From Numida meleagris (taxonomy: Eukaryota > Chordata > Aves > Galliformes > Numididae): a DNA stretch of 64,000 nucleotides. Positions 1 to 12,800 of this stretch are shown one piece after another. Each line of letters opens with the position of its first letter. Position 1 is the first letter of the stretch. The stretch is taken from contig NC_034424.1 in assembly GCF_002078875.1 (NCBI RefSeq), positions 7,853,586-7,917,585 of the forward strand. Reading direction: 5' to 3'. Below the pieces are notes generated by a model, which did no database searches, was not told where the DNA came from, and saw only the letters and a list, made by a program, of their open reading frames with translations. Made by a program: the position numbers and the translations under genes.

Positions 1-768
1 AGCTTTTATTGAAGTCATGTAGGTGCATTTATAGAAATACTTCAGCTCTTGTGGTTACTCCTATGAAACATTTATAAAGGAAATTAGGAAATTCAGTGAT
101 GTGGGAACCCAACGATGTAGCACTCCAGTTAAAACTCGGGTATTTTAGAAGCATATCCAGTGTATACCTGAGGAGTACTGAAAAGTAAAGACAACTTTCA
201 GTGGGCAAAATGTAAGGATAGGGGGTGAATAAGCAGCGAGCCTGTATGAAAATTAACCGTGATACCAGGTGCATCAAATCTTCAGTTTTCTAACTGTCAG
301 CCATGTGGATGAGAAACTATTGGGTTCATTGTATTCAGTTAAATATGTTCCACATGCTTACCTTATGGGCTTAGCTGATGGGAAAAGCTGCGGAACTGAG
401 TCTGGTACCTTCTGTTGGGTTGGACCCTATTTCATCTTCTTGGACTCAATTAAGAAAAATCTTTAGTCCTGTAATTGTCACATGATGTGTTGGGATCTTC
501 GTATTTAGATGCACTGGGAATACTGCTGCAGCTTCAACAAATAGAAGATCAACCAGCCAGGGAGGTTTTAGTTGCTTCAATAATCAGTGAACTTCATTCA
601 TCTTGAACACAGAAATGACCTGTGAATGAGGACCAACCTCAGGCTTGGTTTCTGGGCCACTGGCATCTATCAGAGTCCTGGTGTTGATTTCCTTGGGAGC
701 CAGGCCAATCTGTCAGCTGGGATCCGTGGTCGCTTCTGCTGAAAATGGAAATATATTTTTGTTTTCAG
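1..768 (+). other. QSOX2: QSOX2 intron 1 (3' part)
   Basis: No exon is recognisable here. The thioredoxin CGHC motif that must precede exon 2 is not encoded in any frame of this stretch, so exon 1 lies before the window. It ends in a T-rich tract and TTTTCAG acceptor at 762-768. Confidence 0.8.
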
Positions 769-869
769 ACTGGGAGTCTGCAATTAGAATTGGTGTGCTG
801 GATTGCGGGGAAGAAGAGAACTATGAGACGTGTAAGGAGTATGGCATTCACTTTTATCCAACTTTTAGG
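769..869 (+). CDS. QSOX2: QSOX2 exon 2
   Basis: Acceptor TTTTCAG before 769 and donor GTAAGT at 870. Starts in phase 1 (two bases finish an Asp codon) and ends on a codon boundary. Encodes [19 protein letters not shown], then a stretch ending in GIHFYPTFR: the second half of thioredoxin domain 1, just after the missing CGHC helix. Confidence 0.95.
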
Positions 870-3800
870 GTAAGTGCTGTGACGTATTTATTGTCTTAGG
901 TAAATGATGCCTGTTTTGTGATAACTAAAACCGTGAACTTATTTGCTGAGAGTATTTACTAGAAATTGTGATGCTCTACCCAGATCTTTGGAACTCGTAG
1001 GCTAGGAGTAAAAACTGTTTCATGAATAGATAGATGAAAATGTTTTGTAATAACAGCTGTAGAAACTAAAAACTCTGAAGACTATTTGAAACCTGAGCTT
1101 TTGTCTTAAACAGTGAGTGACTTTTTAAAATCAGTAATACTTTTTTTTTTCCCTTCCACCATAGTTCTTCAAAGCGTTTACAAAGCAGTTTACAACCGGA
1201 GAAAATTACAAAGGTAGGAATATCCTACTGGAAATGATACGCAAAGTTAACCTGGAAGCCAAGAATATGTCACGCAATTAGCAAAATCCGTTAGCTTGTC
1301 AATTACTTTAGACAGGTAGACACTGAAAGATCTTTTAATATCAGATCTTTTTAAGATCTGATATTAAAGATACTGAATGAAAGTACAATGTCAGACAGAA
1401 TTTTGGACATGTAAAAATGCAGACTGCAGTGTAAAAACTTAAGAACTGGTGTGTTTCACTTCTTGAAATGTAGTTCTTGGTTTTCACGAGTGGTTACATT
1501 GTTTTTAAAAGCTCATTTGAGGGGAAAAAATAGTCCAAAAGGACAGAACCGGCCCACATCTCTGCAGCCTGAGATCCGGTTTGCTCGGTCCTGGCCCTGG
1601 TGTATTTTGAACTGTCAGTCAGTTTCCAGGCACCCTGACTTTCATTGGGGGCACCCCTGTTCAGATGTTGAGTAACTGAAAGCAGGCTTATCCCCTGTCT
1701 GACAGGGTCACAGCTTGAGGTGGTTTGTCTGGGGACAAAAGCAATGTTGTCTTTTCTAATGGATTAACATTTTAAAGGCCAAAGGTCAATAGAAGGACCA
1801 CCTGCACTATTAACCCTTTGTGTAGAATTAGTCTGTATTTCTACCTGTTACTTCTGGTATTTGCGAGAGCTTCTGCATTTTGATTTATTTTGTTTGAAGC
1901 AGATAAAATGATGTCACAGGTCAGTTATTCCCTTATGTTGTTATGTGGCTTTGTAAAGTCATCCGTGCCACTTGGTACAAATGGCACACCTCTGGAGTGT
2001 TTAATCCATCATGACTATCCTCATTGAAAAAAAGGCTACTAAAATCTCCCACTGCAACTGCTGTGGAAACAAGCACACATTTGGAATGAAACATTGGTTT
2101 GCGAGAAAGCCAGCAAAGCGGGCAGATAGATTTGTAATACTTGACATTTGATAAATTTTGGGGCGGGATGACAGTTTTTAAGTATGATCTCATCTCAACA
2201 TTAAATTGAAATCTTACAATTAAATCCTTTGTACCTGTTCATCAGCCAGATAACAGTGCCTCTTTTTCTCAATCTGAATGTGAAACAAAAAAAAATGCCA
2301 CAGAGAAGTATGAGAATGTATGAAAACCTGCACGTTAAGCATTTGCTACCAGCTGTCTGAAGCATTGCTTGTTTTTGTGCCTTGTACTCAGCAGGAGCAG
2401 ATCGTGAGCTGCAAACAGTTCGCCAGATGATGATTGACTTCTTGCAGAACCATTCCCAAGAGTCAAGACCTCCTGCTTGCCCACCATTGGATCCAGTTTC
2501 GTAAGTGCCTTGTTTAAAATACAACTAACGCATGCCTGCTGTGTTAATTAAATAAAATATAGGTGGGCTTATTAAAGATGAAGTAAGCTTTTTATTGCTG
2601 TTACTATCAATACTACTACAAGATAGTGAAAGGAAATTCTGTTGGTAACAGTGAGCTTACGGCATTCTCCTGTGCTAAATGGCTTTTCTTTTCTTAAAAG
2701 GTCCAGTGATGTTACTTCTCTCTTCGACAAGAAAACCTCTCATTATACTGCTGTTGTGGTTGAAAGTAATAACTCCTATGTTGGACGAGAGGTAATGTAT
2801 GATGTATGACATAGTGAGTATGAAGGAGTGTTGTTATAGCACAGCTGAGTTTTATGTTAGTTAGTCAAACAAGAAAACTTGTGATTCTAGGACAGGATTG
2901 AAGGATGGTAATAGTCAGGTCATGTGTTCTGAGATACCATAAAGTCAAGTGATTACATAAGGCTGTTGTATTTAATTATGCAAAAGAACTTGCTTACAAA
3001 TGTATGCCCTGTCATGTTAACTTCTTCTGTTCACACGTCAGGGGAAGATTAATTTATGTATTTCATTGTTAACACAATTCTTTAGTTTCAGGAGTAGGAA
3101 AATCACAACAAAAATATTGTCAGATGTTCTGTTTTATTTTGTTACTGCTAGAAAAACATTCATAATATTAGCAGTTCTAATTTAAAATGGTAGCATACAA
3201 TTGTTTTCACAACTCTGAGGAAGTGAAAGTCTTTGATCTTTCCTTTCCCCCCAATAAAGTATTTGATTTGGCATCATTTCACCACTTAACGAGCCTGCTG
3301 TTAGCCTAGAGCTGTTACTTTTCTCTTGCTGCCAAGATCTAGAATAAGTAAAATAAATAAATTGCACAATTATCTAGGTATAATCTGCGCAGAAACATCC
3401 GGTGTCTGTGAAATGTTTCTAATTAGATTTGATACCAAGATGGCTGAGTTGTATAAGTGAGGAGAGTGCGCTGCCAAAAATGAGAATCACTTTGAGAAGC
3501 AGACTTCCTCCAGACATCTGGTTTCTGGGAGCTGCTGTGTTGATACTAGTAGGCAGTATCGAAAAGAAGGTAATGATTATAAAGTTCCCTAGCACTTTGT
3601 CACGTTGATTTTTAACACTATTTCCCCTTTGCAGGGAAAGCAGATTGTCATCTGAGTAAGGAGAATAGAATTTGCTTTCAGAAGAGTAAAATTTTGCTAA
3701 TGTTACATAGAATTCTGAAATTACAGAATAGCTTGGTAAAACAGAAAACAACATGACTTGCAAGTTTGCAGTATAAGACAATATATACAAACCCAACAGA

Positions 3801-6800
3801 AGTCACAGCAGCTGAAGAAAGGAAGGCCACATGCTTGTCACTGATGTAGTTTAAAAGACCCTTCTTTTCAAGTTTGAAAGTGAGGTGAAGTAGAGCAAAG
3901 ATAATATGCACCCAAAAAGGAAAAATATACTGGAAACTTACCTTTAAACTCCTTACACATGCAGCACAAAACATATCTGTTGCTGCCTGCGGAATATTCC
4001 CTGCTCTATTTTGGGGTTTGAGGACGTTTCATCATTCATTCTTGTGTTTTCTTCAGATGTTAGACTTCAAAGGAAAAATATCAGAATAGACTAATCAAAG
4101 AATGGAAAGTAGGAGTAAATAATTTCCAGAGTAAATCTTCAGCTGATATTGTTGATGTCCACAGAACACTCTCAGATGCACTTTCTTGGTGAACAGCTTA
4201 CGGGATTATGCACTTTGTTTACTTGCCTGTCTTGTCCTACAAGACTGGATATTCCACCAACAATGTATATCATTTGTGTTACCTTTTCGTTACCCAGGTT
4301 ATTTTAGATTTGATCCAGTACGAAAGCATTGTTGTAAAGAGAGCGCTGAATTTTGATAAGTCTTTCCTAGAGAAACTTGGTATCACCTCAGTCCCTTCAT
4401 GCTACCTGGTGCATCCGAATGGATCGCATGGGTTAGTTAACAGGTACGTAGTTTCTGTCTCAAGGGAACATAGGGGGATTCACTTAAGCTATAGCAACTG
4501 TTTTTGTAGCTTACTTTTATACAAAGTAAGTTATTTTATAATCAGTTTTGCACATATATAATGACACTGTGCCTTGGCATGTACTCAGTACACTGTGTTT
4601 GATTCCTTCGTGTTTGAAAATTGTCTGTCTCGAGCACTCTTTAGCAGTTATTGACTAATTGTATTTAGTGGTCTCGTTGTACAGTTTACTCTTTATGGGT
4701 GCTTATAATACATACAGATGGGTTATGACAGTAGAAATGGCATGAAGTGCTATGAAAGAGAATTCTGTGGCAGTTAATTATAACCCTTGGGATGTTTGAC
4801 TACAGTAACAAGATTATTTGCTGGCAAAACTTACTTTGAAATGGACAGTTTTGTAGTGTTTCTAACTGGAAATAGGCGACTGCTTGTTACTTGGAGTTGT
4901 GTATGCTGATAGCTATGTGCTGTTCCTAATGAAACATTTAATAGCATTGTATATATTTTTATAGGAGACTTGATATTGGCTTGCTTACCATTGTTGCCTA
5001 TTTATAGTCTTTATGCCTATTAGCATGGTGTATCTGAAAGGAAAACTCTTTGGAATGAAAATGAAAAAAATTAGCAGTACATCAAAGATCCAACAAGCTT
5101 GCTTCTAAGTCAAAGTACTTCTACCATGTGAGCACTGCCTGTGTAAGGCAAGCTGATGTTTTGATGAACATGATGTTCTCAATTCATATGGAATTTCAAA
5201 CCACTAATCCCAATTATTTTTGTTACTGTCCCTGAATTGATCAGTATTTGTCAAAATATAACGCATACTAGAACTGTAAAATGGAAAACAAAGTGAATAT
5301 GTTATAAATATACTAATTTGCTTTGGATGTTTTATTAATCCGAGGTGAAAAATAATCTGAATGTTGTCCATTTACATGCAGTCTGAAGCCCCTGCGGTCT
5401 TTCTTTTCTTCGTATTTGAAGTCACTGCCAGGTGTAAGGAAGAAACTTCTTTCACCACTTGAGCTACCTGCTAAAGAAAACAAAGAGGAGAGCACAGAGA
5501 TCAAGCCGTGGAAGGAGTTTGATAAGTAAGCAATACTGATTTTCAGTTCTTGATTTTCAGACGAATACTTGATTATTAGAATTCACTTGCGGTTTCTTTT
5601 TCCACCTAGGAAGCTGTCCTGTCATTATAATATTCTAGTGCAGATGAAAATCTCATTTCTATCCATCCCATCTGATGTAGCTTGATTTGAATAGGTTGAT
5701 CACGTTTTATGATCTTCATTCTTCTGCAGAATAAAATTTAGGGCATTTATGCTTAATACTGGAGAAATTATGGCACCAGAGCTGAAAGCAATGCTTCAGC
5801 TGTTGCTTCAGCTTGATCTGTTTCTCTGTATATTGAGATAACACTGAATTAGTTCATTTGCAGCACCAAGGTTATGACTTCTGCTAAATGCAGGTAACAT
5901 TTCTGTGTTTGTGAGCAATGTTTCAACCAATTCCCTGAAAAAAATAAACAGTAAAGCAACAAGCTATAGCACGTTTCTGTAGGAAACGATTATTCTCTGT
6001 ATATATAGGAAAGTAAGCAGTGCCCAGTAAAAACGCTCGGCAAATGCAAATACAGTAGAAAATGCTAAAGTCACTGTAAAAGATGTTTATCAAACCAAAT
6101 CTGATGAGGTTTATCTTTACCCTCTTTGCCCCATTCTCTGTTTGAGAGAAGGATACAAAGGCTTTACAGAGAGATAATCCCTCAGCATCTTTAGATGGAA
6201 AAGATACAGGACTGAGTGCTTTCATTTTGCACTTATTTTCCTTTTTTGGACACTATTAGTGTCATCTTCTTTCAATGACTATTATAAAATATTTTACATA
6301 AAGCATTCTATTATCAAAACAACTTAGTTAAATGTAGCTGCTTTCCAGCAAGGCAAAATCTTTTTGATATGAATCTCTAGTCCAAGTATTTCCAAACAGC
6401 CTTTTTCTGGGGGAACCTTATGGATGCATATGGATCTCTTTTTAAGAAACTCAAAGTCAGCAGAATTTTGCTTCTGCTTTTTCTTTTTTTTTTATCTATT
6501 TAAGTGAGTACATTATTAACTGAGGAGATATGTCAAAATAAGTCTGTAGTTTGAGTTGTTAAGAATGTAGATTGTCTTGCATTTTAATATATGTTATTTC
6601 GTGCATGTAATTTTAGAGGTGGAGACAGCTGATTTCTTGAATGATTGTTCGTTTTTGTTTGGTTTGGAAATAATTATGCTGTTGAGCTCTTAAAAAAAAA
6701 AAACAAACAACTGTGAACTTCTATTTGTTCAGTTACATTGCTCTGTGAAACAGTGTAAAGGCTCTACTCTGAAAACATTGAAAGATAGGGTGCTTTACCT

Positions 6801-9800
6801 GGTGTGTTTTATCTGAAGTACCTCTTCTTGTTACAAAGATATTTGGTTGTGAGAGTGGACTGTTAAAATCTTTAATTCTTTAATTTGCTTTAGGTGTTTT
6901 ACTTGCTCCTGTCATAAGAAGTGTAAGTAAGAATGGATGTGGATAAAATTACCTGTTAAATCTGTATGCAGAAAGCCTGCAGCAATACTACTGCATTTGG
7001 GAGAGGATTTCTAGGTTCAGTCCTTCCCAACAATGATCCTTGCCAGTCTTGCTTGCACTTCTGCTCTGTGTATCATCTGTGTGTGTTCAGCAAGAGTCTC
7101 TCTTCTTTGGTAGCATGTAATTTTATTGTTTGTGTTGGATTCTGGAGAGAAGCTGTAATTTCTTCGCACTAGCTATTTCCTTGGTGACAACGTCAGGTTT
7201 GTAATTTTCTTGCAAGGTGAAGCTGGCTGGGAGACAAAAAGCTTAGTCAAATGTAAAGGGAAAAATTCTGAACTGTGGTTTTGCTTCACTTGGCTAATCT
7301 CAGAACAAAGTGACACAGAACTACTTCAGGAGAGCGCAGTGGGTCTCGTTGAACACTCACCATTCCAAGCACCTGAAGCAACTGCTGTATCTTCCCGAGC
7401 GTGCCGTAGGATATACTGCAGTCACTGTGGAGTGGCAAATGTAGAGGTTTTAATGACACCTACTATATATCAATTTTACCTTCGTGACTGATGAGAGAAT
7501 GAGCGGAGGAGCCCTGCCGCGTCGTAACGTTATATATGTGTGTTTCAGATCGAAGCTGTACATGGCTGACCTTGAATCTGGATTGCATTACCTGTTCCGG
7601 GTAGAGCTTGCTACGCACAAGATGCTTGAGGGAGCTGAGCTAAAGACCTTCAAGGATTTTGTTACCATCTCTGCCAAGGTATGCACTTCTGCTCCTTGAT
7701 TATTTTAAGAAAAAAAGAAAAAAAAGGACAGTAACATAAAATTTACTATGTGATGTAAGCCTCTCAAAATGTCTTTTGGAATATATTTAAATATGTGCTT
7801 TCCCAGTAGCTTCAAGAACAGTTTTGTGGATTTCTTTCAGTGTTGTTTTTGAGTTACTTCATACTGTTCTGATATCCTTAAAGAACTGAAATGCATTATA
7901 ATTTCATCTCAGAGAGCTCAAATTTGAATAAAGGTTAAGCAGTCTGCAGCATATTGAATGAATGCTGCAAATACAGTCCATTTATCAGATCCTTGGGATA
8001 AATAGCTATTTTAACTCAGTGAGTAAAAGTATTCTTTTTGTTTTTTAATTTTGGGTTTCGTTATTGCATGATTGACAAATAGTGTTCTATTTAGGAATTT
8101 CTAACTTCAGTCTAAATTTTGAATGTGATTGAGGTGGAATATTTCAAAAGTGAAGATGCTCACACATTACACTCAATAATAAAATTAACATATGCGATGT
8201 AACTAGGAAAAAAATTGGAATTTAAACTTTGTAACATCAGCCTACTGAAATGAACGGACTCTCTACATCTACTTACTGAACAAGTAACACTTTGCTTTAT
8301 TTAAAATATCTGAACCAGTTCCTGTTTAAGGGAATGATAAGGGCTGTATGATCTATTCCCAGCTATCTGGCTGTACCAGTCAGACAGTTTCTTGCCCCCC
8401 TGCGGCCATCAGAGGTCAGAAATCTCTAGCTGGCCTCATTTCTTTAAGAAAGTGTAGTGGTAATCTTTCCATCATATTATCCCTAAAACATCCTCTGTTT
8501 TTCCTGATGGCTCCTGGCCAGCTTATGTCATTTGCTTCCCTGGCTATTAGCGCACAAATGGGGAATGCTGTTGCATGCTCATCTCCAGACTGCCGTTATA
8601 CATGTGGGGACTCCTGTCCTTTATTTGCCTTCTTTTGTTGTGTAAGCCTTTTCTCTTGGTTCTCATTCACAATTCCCACATATTTATCTTAGGGTTGTTT
8701 ACATTTGAGACAGTTGGAATGCTAAGTTTGCAGTGTTGCTTCCATAATTATATGCATCTTTTTGCCAGCTCAAGGCTCTGGATTTCAGAGTTTAACTCTG
8801 TATCTTGCTTTCCTTTTTAACTGAGTACCCAGCAATCAATCCATAACACCAGCTTTGTGAATCAGGACTTCCAACACTTTCTATCCTATCCTTCTGTTTA
8901 ACAGCATTTAAAATGATGATAAATTCTAAATCCATAGATCTGATCTCTGGCCTCCTACTAGGGAAATCTTCATTACTGTAGAATTAGATTTTATTCTTTT
9001 TCTTCCATGAAATGTATCTACTAGAGATACTCTGCAACTGTTGTCTTTTAGATAGTAATGTATGATATTTTGGGATTCCTACAGGAGTAAATGTGATTAT
9101 AGATGCAGTCTGTAGTACAGAACTATGCTGTTTCAGTCATATAGCTGGACAGTGGCTGCAGAAGGACTAGTATGTTCAGAGCATCTTCTGACATCTATTG
9201 AATACATGAAATGTATTTAAGACAGCAGTTACAGGGACTTTGTTTCCCCATCTATTGAAATACTGCTTCCTCTAGGAAGGTACTGAGAAGATTTTGTGCA
9301 TACTCTACTTAATTCTATACTAAATACAACAAGCAAGCAAGCAAGCATTTCTTGTGTATAATAATGACGTGACCACTGATTTGCAGTTCCTCACACTTGT
9401 CTGACAGAGCTTGACTACTTTAACTTGCAAGTTAAGGTGACCACCATTTCCAAACCACTTTGGAAATCACTTTTACACATAAGAAAAGGAAAGTTATTTT
9501 TCTAGTTAACCACCATCATCAACATTAACAAAAACCAGAATAAAAATAGTGTGAGAACCAATTGTCGTGGTTTATATTCTAAGAGTGAGAAAGGATTCCA
9601 GCCTTTCTCAGGTCATGTGCTAGTTATGCTGCACTCTGAGCTGAATTACCTTCATAGAAAATTCTGTGTAATCTGTCAAAAGTTGTTCTGCATGAAATTG
9701 TGTCTTCATTCTGGTTCACGTTTTGCAAACGCGATGCGTTAAATTCTGTGAGTTACTGTGAGATGACTGATAAACTGATTTACAAATGAACAGAAGTGTT

Positions 9801-12800
9801 TACACACAACAAAAGAAAATCTTGTCTATTAAACTTAATTGATGCTTCTCAAAGACAGGAAAAACACATTTAGGTAAATATAAAACTGTCTTGCTGGTAA
9901 TGGAACTTGTGCTTTAAAATGTGGTTGTATTCTCTTTGTTTTTTTTCCCTCAGCTTTTTCCTGGCCGTCAGCCTGTGGTGAAGTTGTTAGAGACCTTGCA
10001 AGAGTGGCTGGTGAGCCTTCCATTAGACAAAATCCCTTATGATGCTATTCTAGATCTGGTCAACAACAAAATGCGGGTAAGCTGTTACTAGTTCCCAGTG
10101 TAAAATACAGCATTAGTAAAGGATAAGATTCTATATAAATCTAAGGCATCACTTACTGATGGTCCCTCGGTCATAATGGAGTTATAAGAAGGTTAAAATG
10201 AAAATAGAGTGAAATCATTGCCAGGAAAAAAAAAAATCCACATGAAGAAATTGGAATGAGAGAATTGAAACAGACAATCCTGGCTCAGTTTTATTAGGGA
10301 AGGTAGCAACTGCTTGCTCACGTCAGCTTCAAACCGTGTGAGATTCCCAGCAGAAATGTTTGAATTTGCTTTACTTGCTATGCCTGCCATCAGCAGAATT
10401 CTCTTAAGTTCAGAGTTTAAAAGGTGGGAAACGTTTTTTTTATTATTTAAAAAATACTCTGTTTAATTTCCTGCCACAGTATGGTCCTTACCAGGAATCC
10501 CATCTCAGTTTGGTAATGCAAAGCACTGTGATGGAGCTGTCTTTGCACAGGAGTTAATTTGAGTCTTTCTTCCCGTGAAGTGGGACTGCTGTCTGAAATT
10601 TGGAAAGCAGATGTGTGTTTAAGGAATCAGAGAGATGAATCACTGGAATGAAATCCTGTGCAAGATTTTCGTATGTAATAGTAGTTTTAAGAAGAAATAA
10701 GCTTCAATTTTACATCTGATCCTCTGAAGGTGTTAGTGCTGTAAATTCCATACATCTTGCTGAGTGATGTAGAATTTTTATTGTGCCCACGGAAGCTGTA
10801 ACTCAGTTTACCATGGTATGTGTGGTTTGTTTTCATACCGTGCTTTAAAAAAAAAAGTCTCTCCAAGTTAAGCTGCTTAAGGCATCCTGGCAGACTAATC
10901 AGACATTCCTGATGTGCATCTTGGCAGGTTTAACATCACTGACTGTGTACTGTGTGTCATGTAATGTGTTTGCAAGACGGGCGAGTTTCACAATGGTGCT
11001 TCGGAGAGAAGTATCATTTCTAAAAGCCTTCAAGTTTAATTTCGGTCCCAGAGCTGCCTATGTCTTAAATACGTATTCTTTTCAGATTTCTGGGATATTT
11101 CTCACTAAGAGAACAGAGTGGGTTGGATGTCAGGGCAGCAGGCCGGAGCTCAGAGGCTATACTTGTTCCCTTTGGAAGCTGTTTCATACCCTAACCGTGC
11201 AGGCTGCGCTGCGACCAACAGCTTTGATAAACACAGGTAAGTAGCAGTTATGCGAGATTCTTGAAGGGTGAGACAAAAACATGCAGCAGTTCTGCTAGTC
11301 AAGAGAAAAAGTAATGGATTAGAGCAATCTTTTTCCTGTAAATTCTCGGCTGATACGTTCGTGGACAGTGGCTTTCCAGGTTCAGTTTGCAGGTTTTTGC
11401 CAGCAGGGGTCAGAGCGTGGCTTTACTGTGGGAAGGCTTTGAAAGAAAGTGTGTCAGTTTGTCCTTGCTTAGAAATGTGGTAAATAAAGTATGAAAGTGC
11501 ATGACCCTAGGGAAGTGAGCAATAAAACAGGAAGGAGGGAGAGAATTTCAAAGGAAGAAATTCTGAACCACCTGAAAAGGGAGGAAGGCTGTTCAGGTTA
11601 TGAGGCTGCACTGTTAATTTGAGAAGAATGAGATGAAACCATGCAGTTTAGCAGCTATAAAAGCTGGACAACTGTTAGCCAGGCCTTCTGTAATTTTCTT
11701 TCAGAAATGCAGGATTTCAAGACAGATCTGTTTTCAGCTGAATTTCCCTAGTGCCCATTCGTGGTTGGCAGTGTGATGTACTCACTTCTTTGCAAACACT
11801 TGGGAAAAATGTCTTTTGAAACGGTGTTAATAGGTGTTGGTTCCTATTTAAGAAACGTTCTGCATAGATAGATACTGTCTCCTTAGCACAGTGGAAAGAA
11901 AATTAATGCTAAAATATTGTTGTTTGTCTGATTGTGTTCCTGTCGGGACAGTACATTGTTTGCTTATTGTTCCATTTAGTTTTTATTTTTTAATTTCAAG
12001 GCTTTTAATGTCTAATGCAAAGAATGCCAGGTGATGTGTTACCAGGCCGTGGTAACTCAGTAACATGCAGTTTTCCAGTTGTCAACTCTACAGCAAATAT
12101 ATACATATTTCCAATTATGGGTACATATATTTGTCCAGCGTAGTATGCAATCGCAGTGAAAAATTCAATGTTGAATGCCCTGCAGAATAGGTGTACTTTG
12201 AATAACTAATCTCACTGTCCTGTAGTTGTTTTTTTTCCTCTCATTTTGCCTTGTTTTGGTTGTTATTCATGGGACAATAGGCTGAATCCCCTTCATTCAC
12301 AGGGCTCTGCCTCCGAGGTTTTTTTGTGCTGCGTGGTGCATTAGCTGCTCAGCAGCATCATGCAGAAGTTGAACTGCCCCTTTCTGGGGCAAACTGCTAA
12401 AACTGTTCTAATCGAATTGAAAAATGTTCTTAATATCTAGGTAGACAAAACTGCATCTCAAATTGCTTCCATGTTCCAAGCTTTAGTCGGGCTGAAGTTA
12501 AAAATCCGCTGTAGAACCTGAGAACTCTTCGGCACACTTAGCCATCGATTTAAATCGGGGCAGATATGTGATGATCACTTCTTATGGCGAAAGAATTGGG
12601 TCAGTCTGAGACTGTCGGATTATGTCTTGGGAGGTTTTCCTCTCCTTATTGCTTGTTTAAATCCCATCTACTAAAAAGCATGATGTACTCCCTAATCCTT
12701 CCCACCACAGGTAGGGTTTTATGGTTCTTGTCCACTTTAAAGATTAGGGTTACCCTGAATTGCTGTAGTTTGGGAGGAAAGAGAAAAGGAGGATTACACG

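Noticed and set aside
645..899. ORF reading through QSOX2 exon 2
   Set aside because: Only 769-869 matches QSOX; the 5' part is intron before a TTTTCAG acceptor and the 3' part is past a GTAAGT donor.
11394..11412. CCAGCAGGGG as a CTCF site in QSOX2 intron 10
   Set aside because: Shorter and weaker than the 47859 match, lacking the full GGGGC core.
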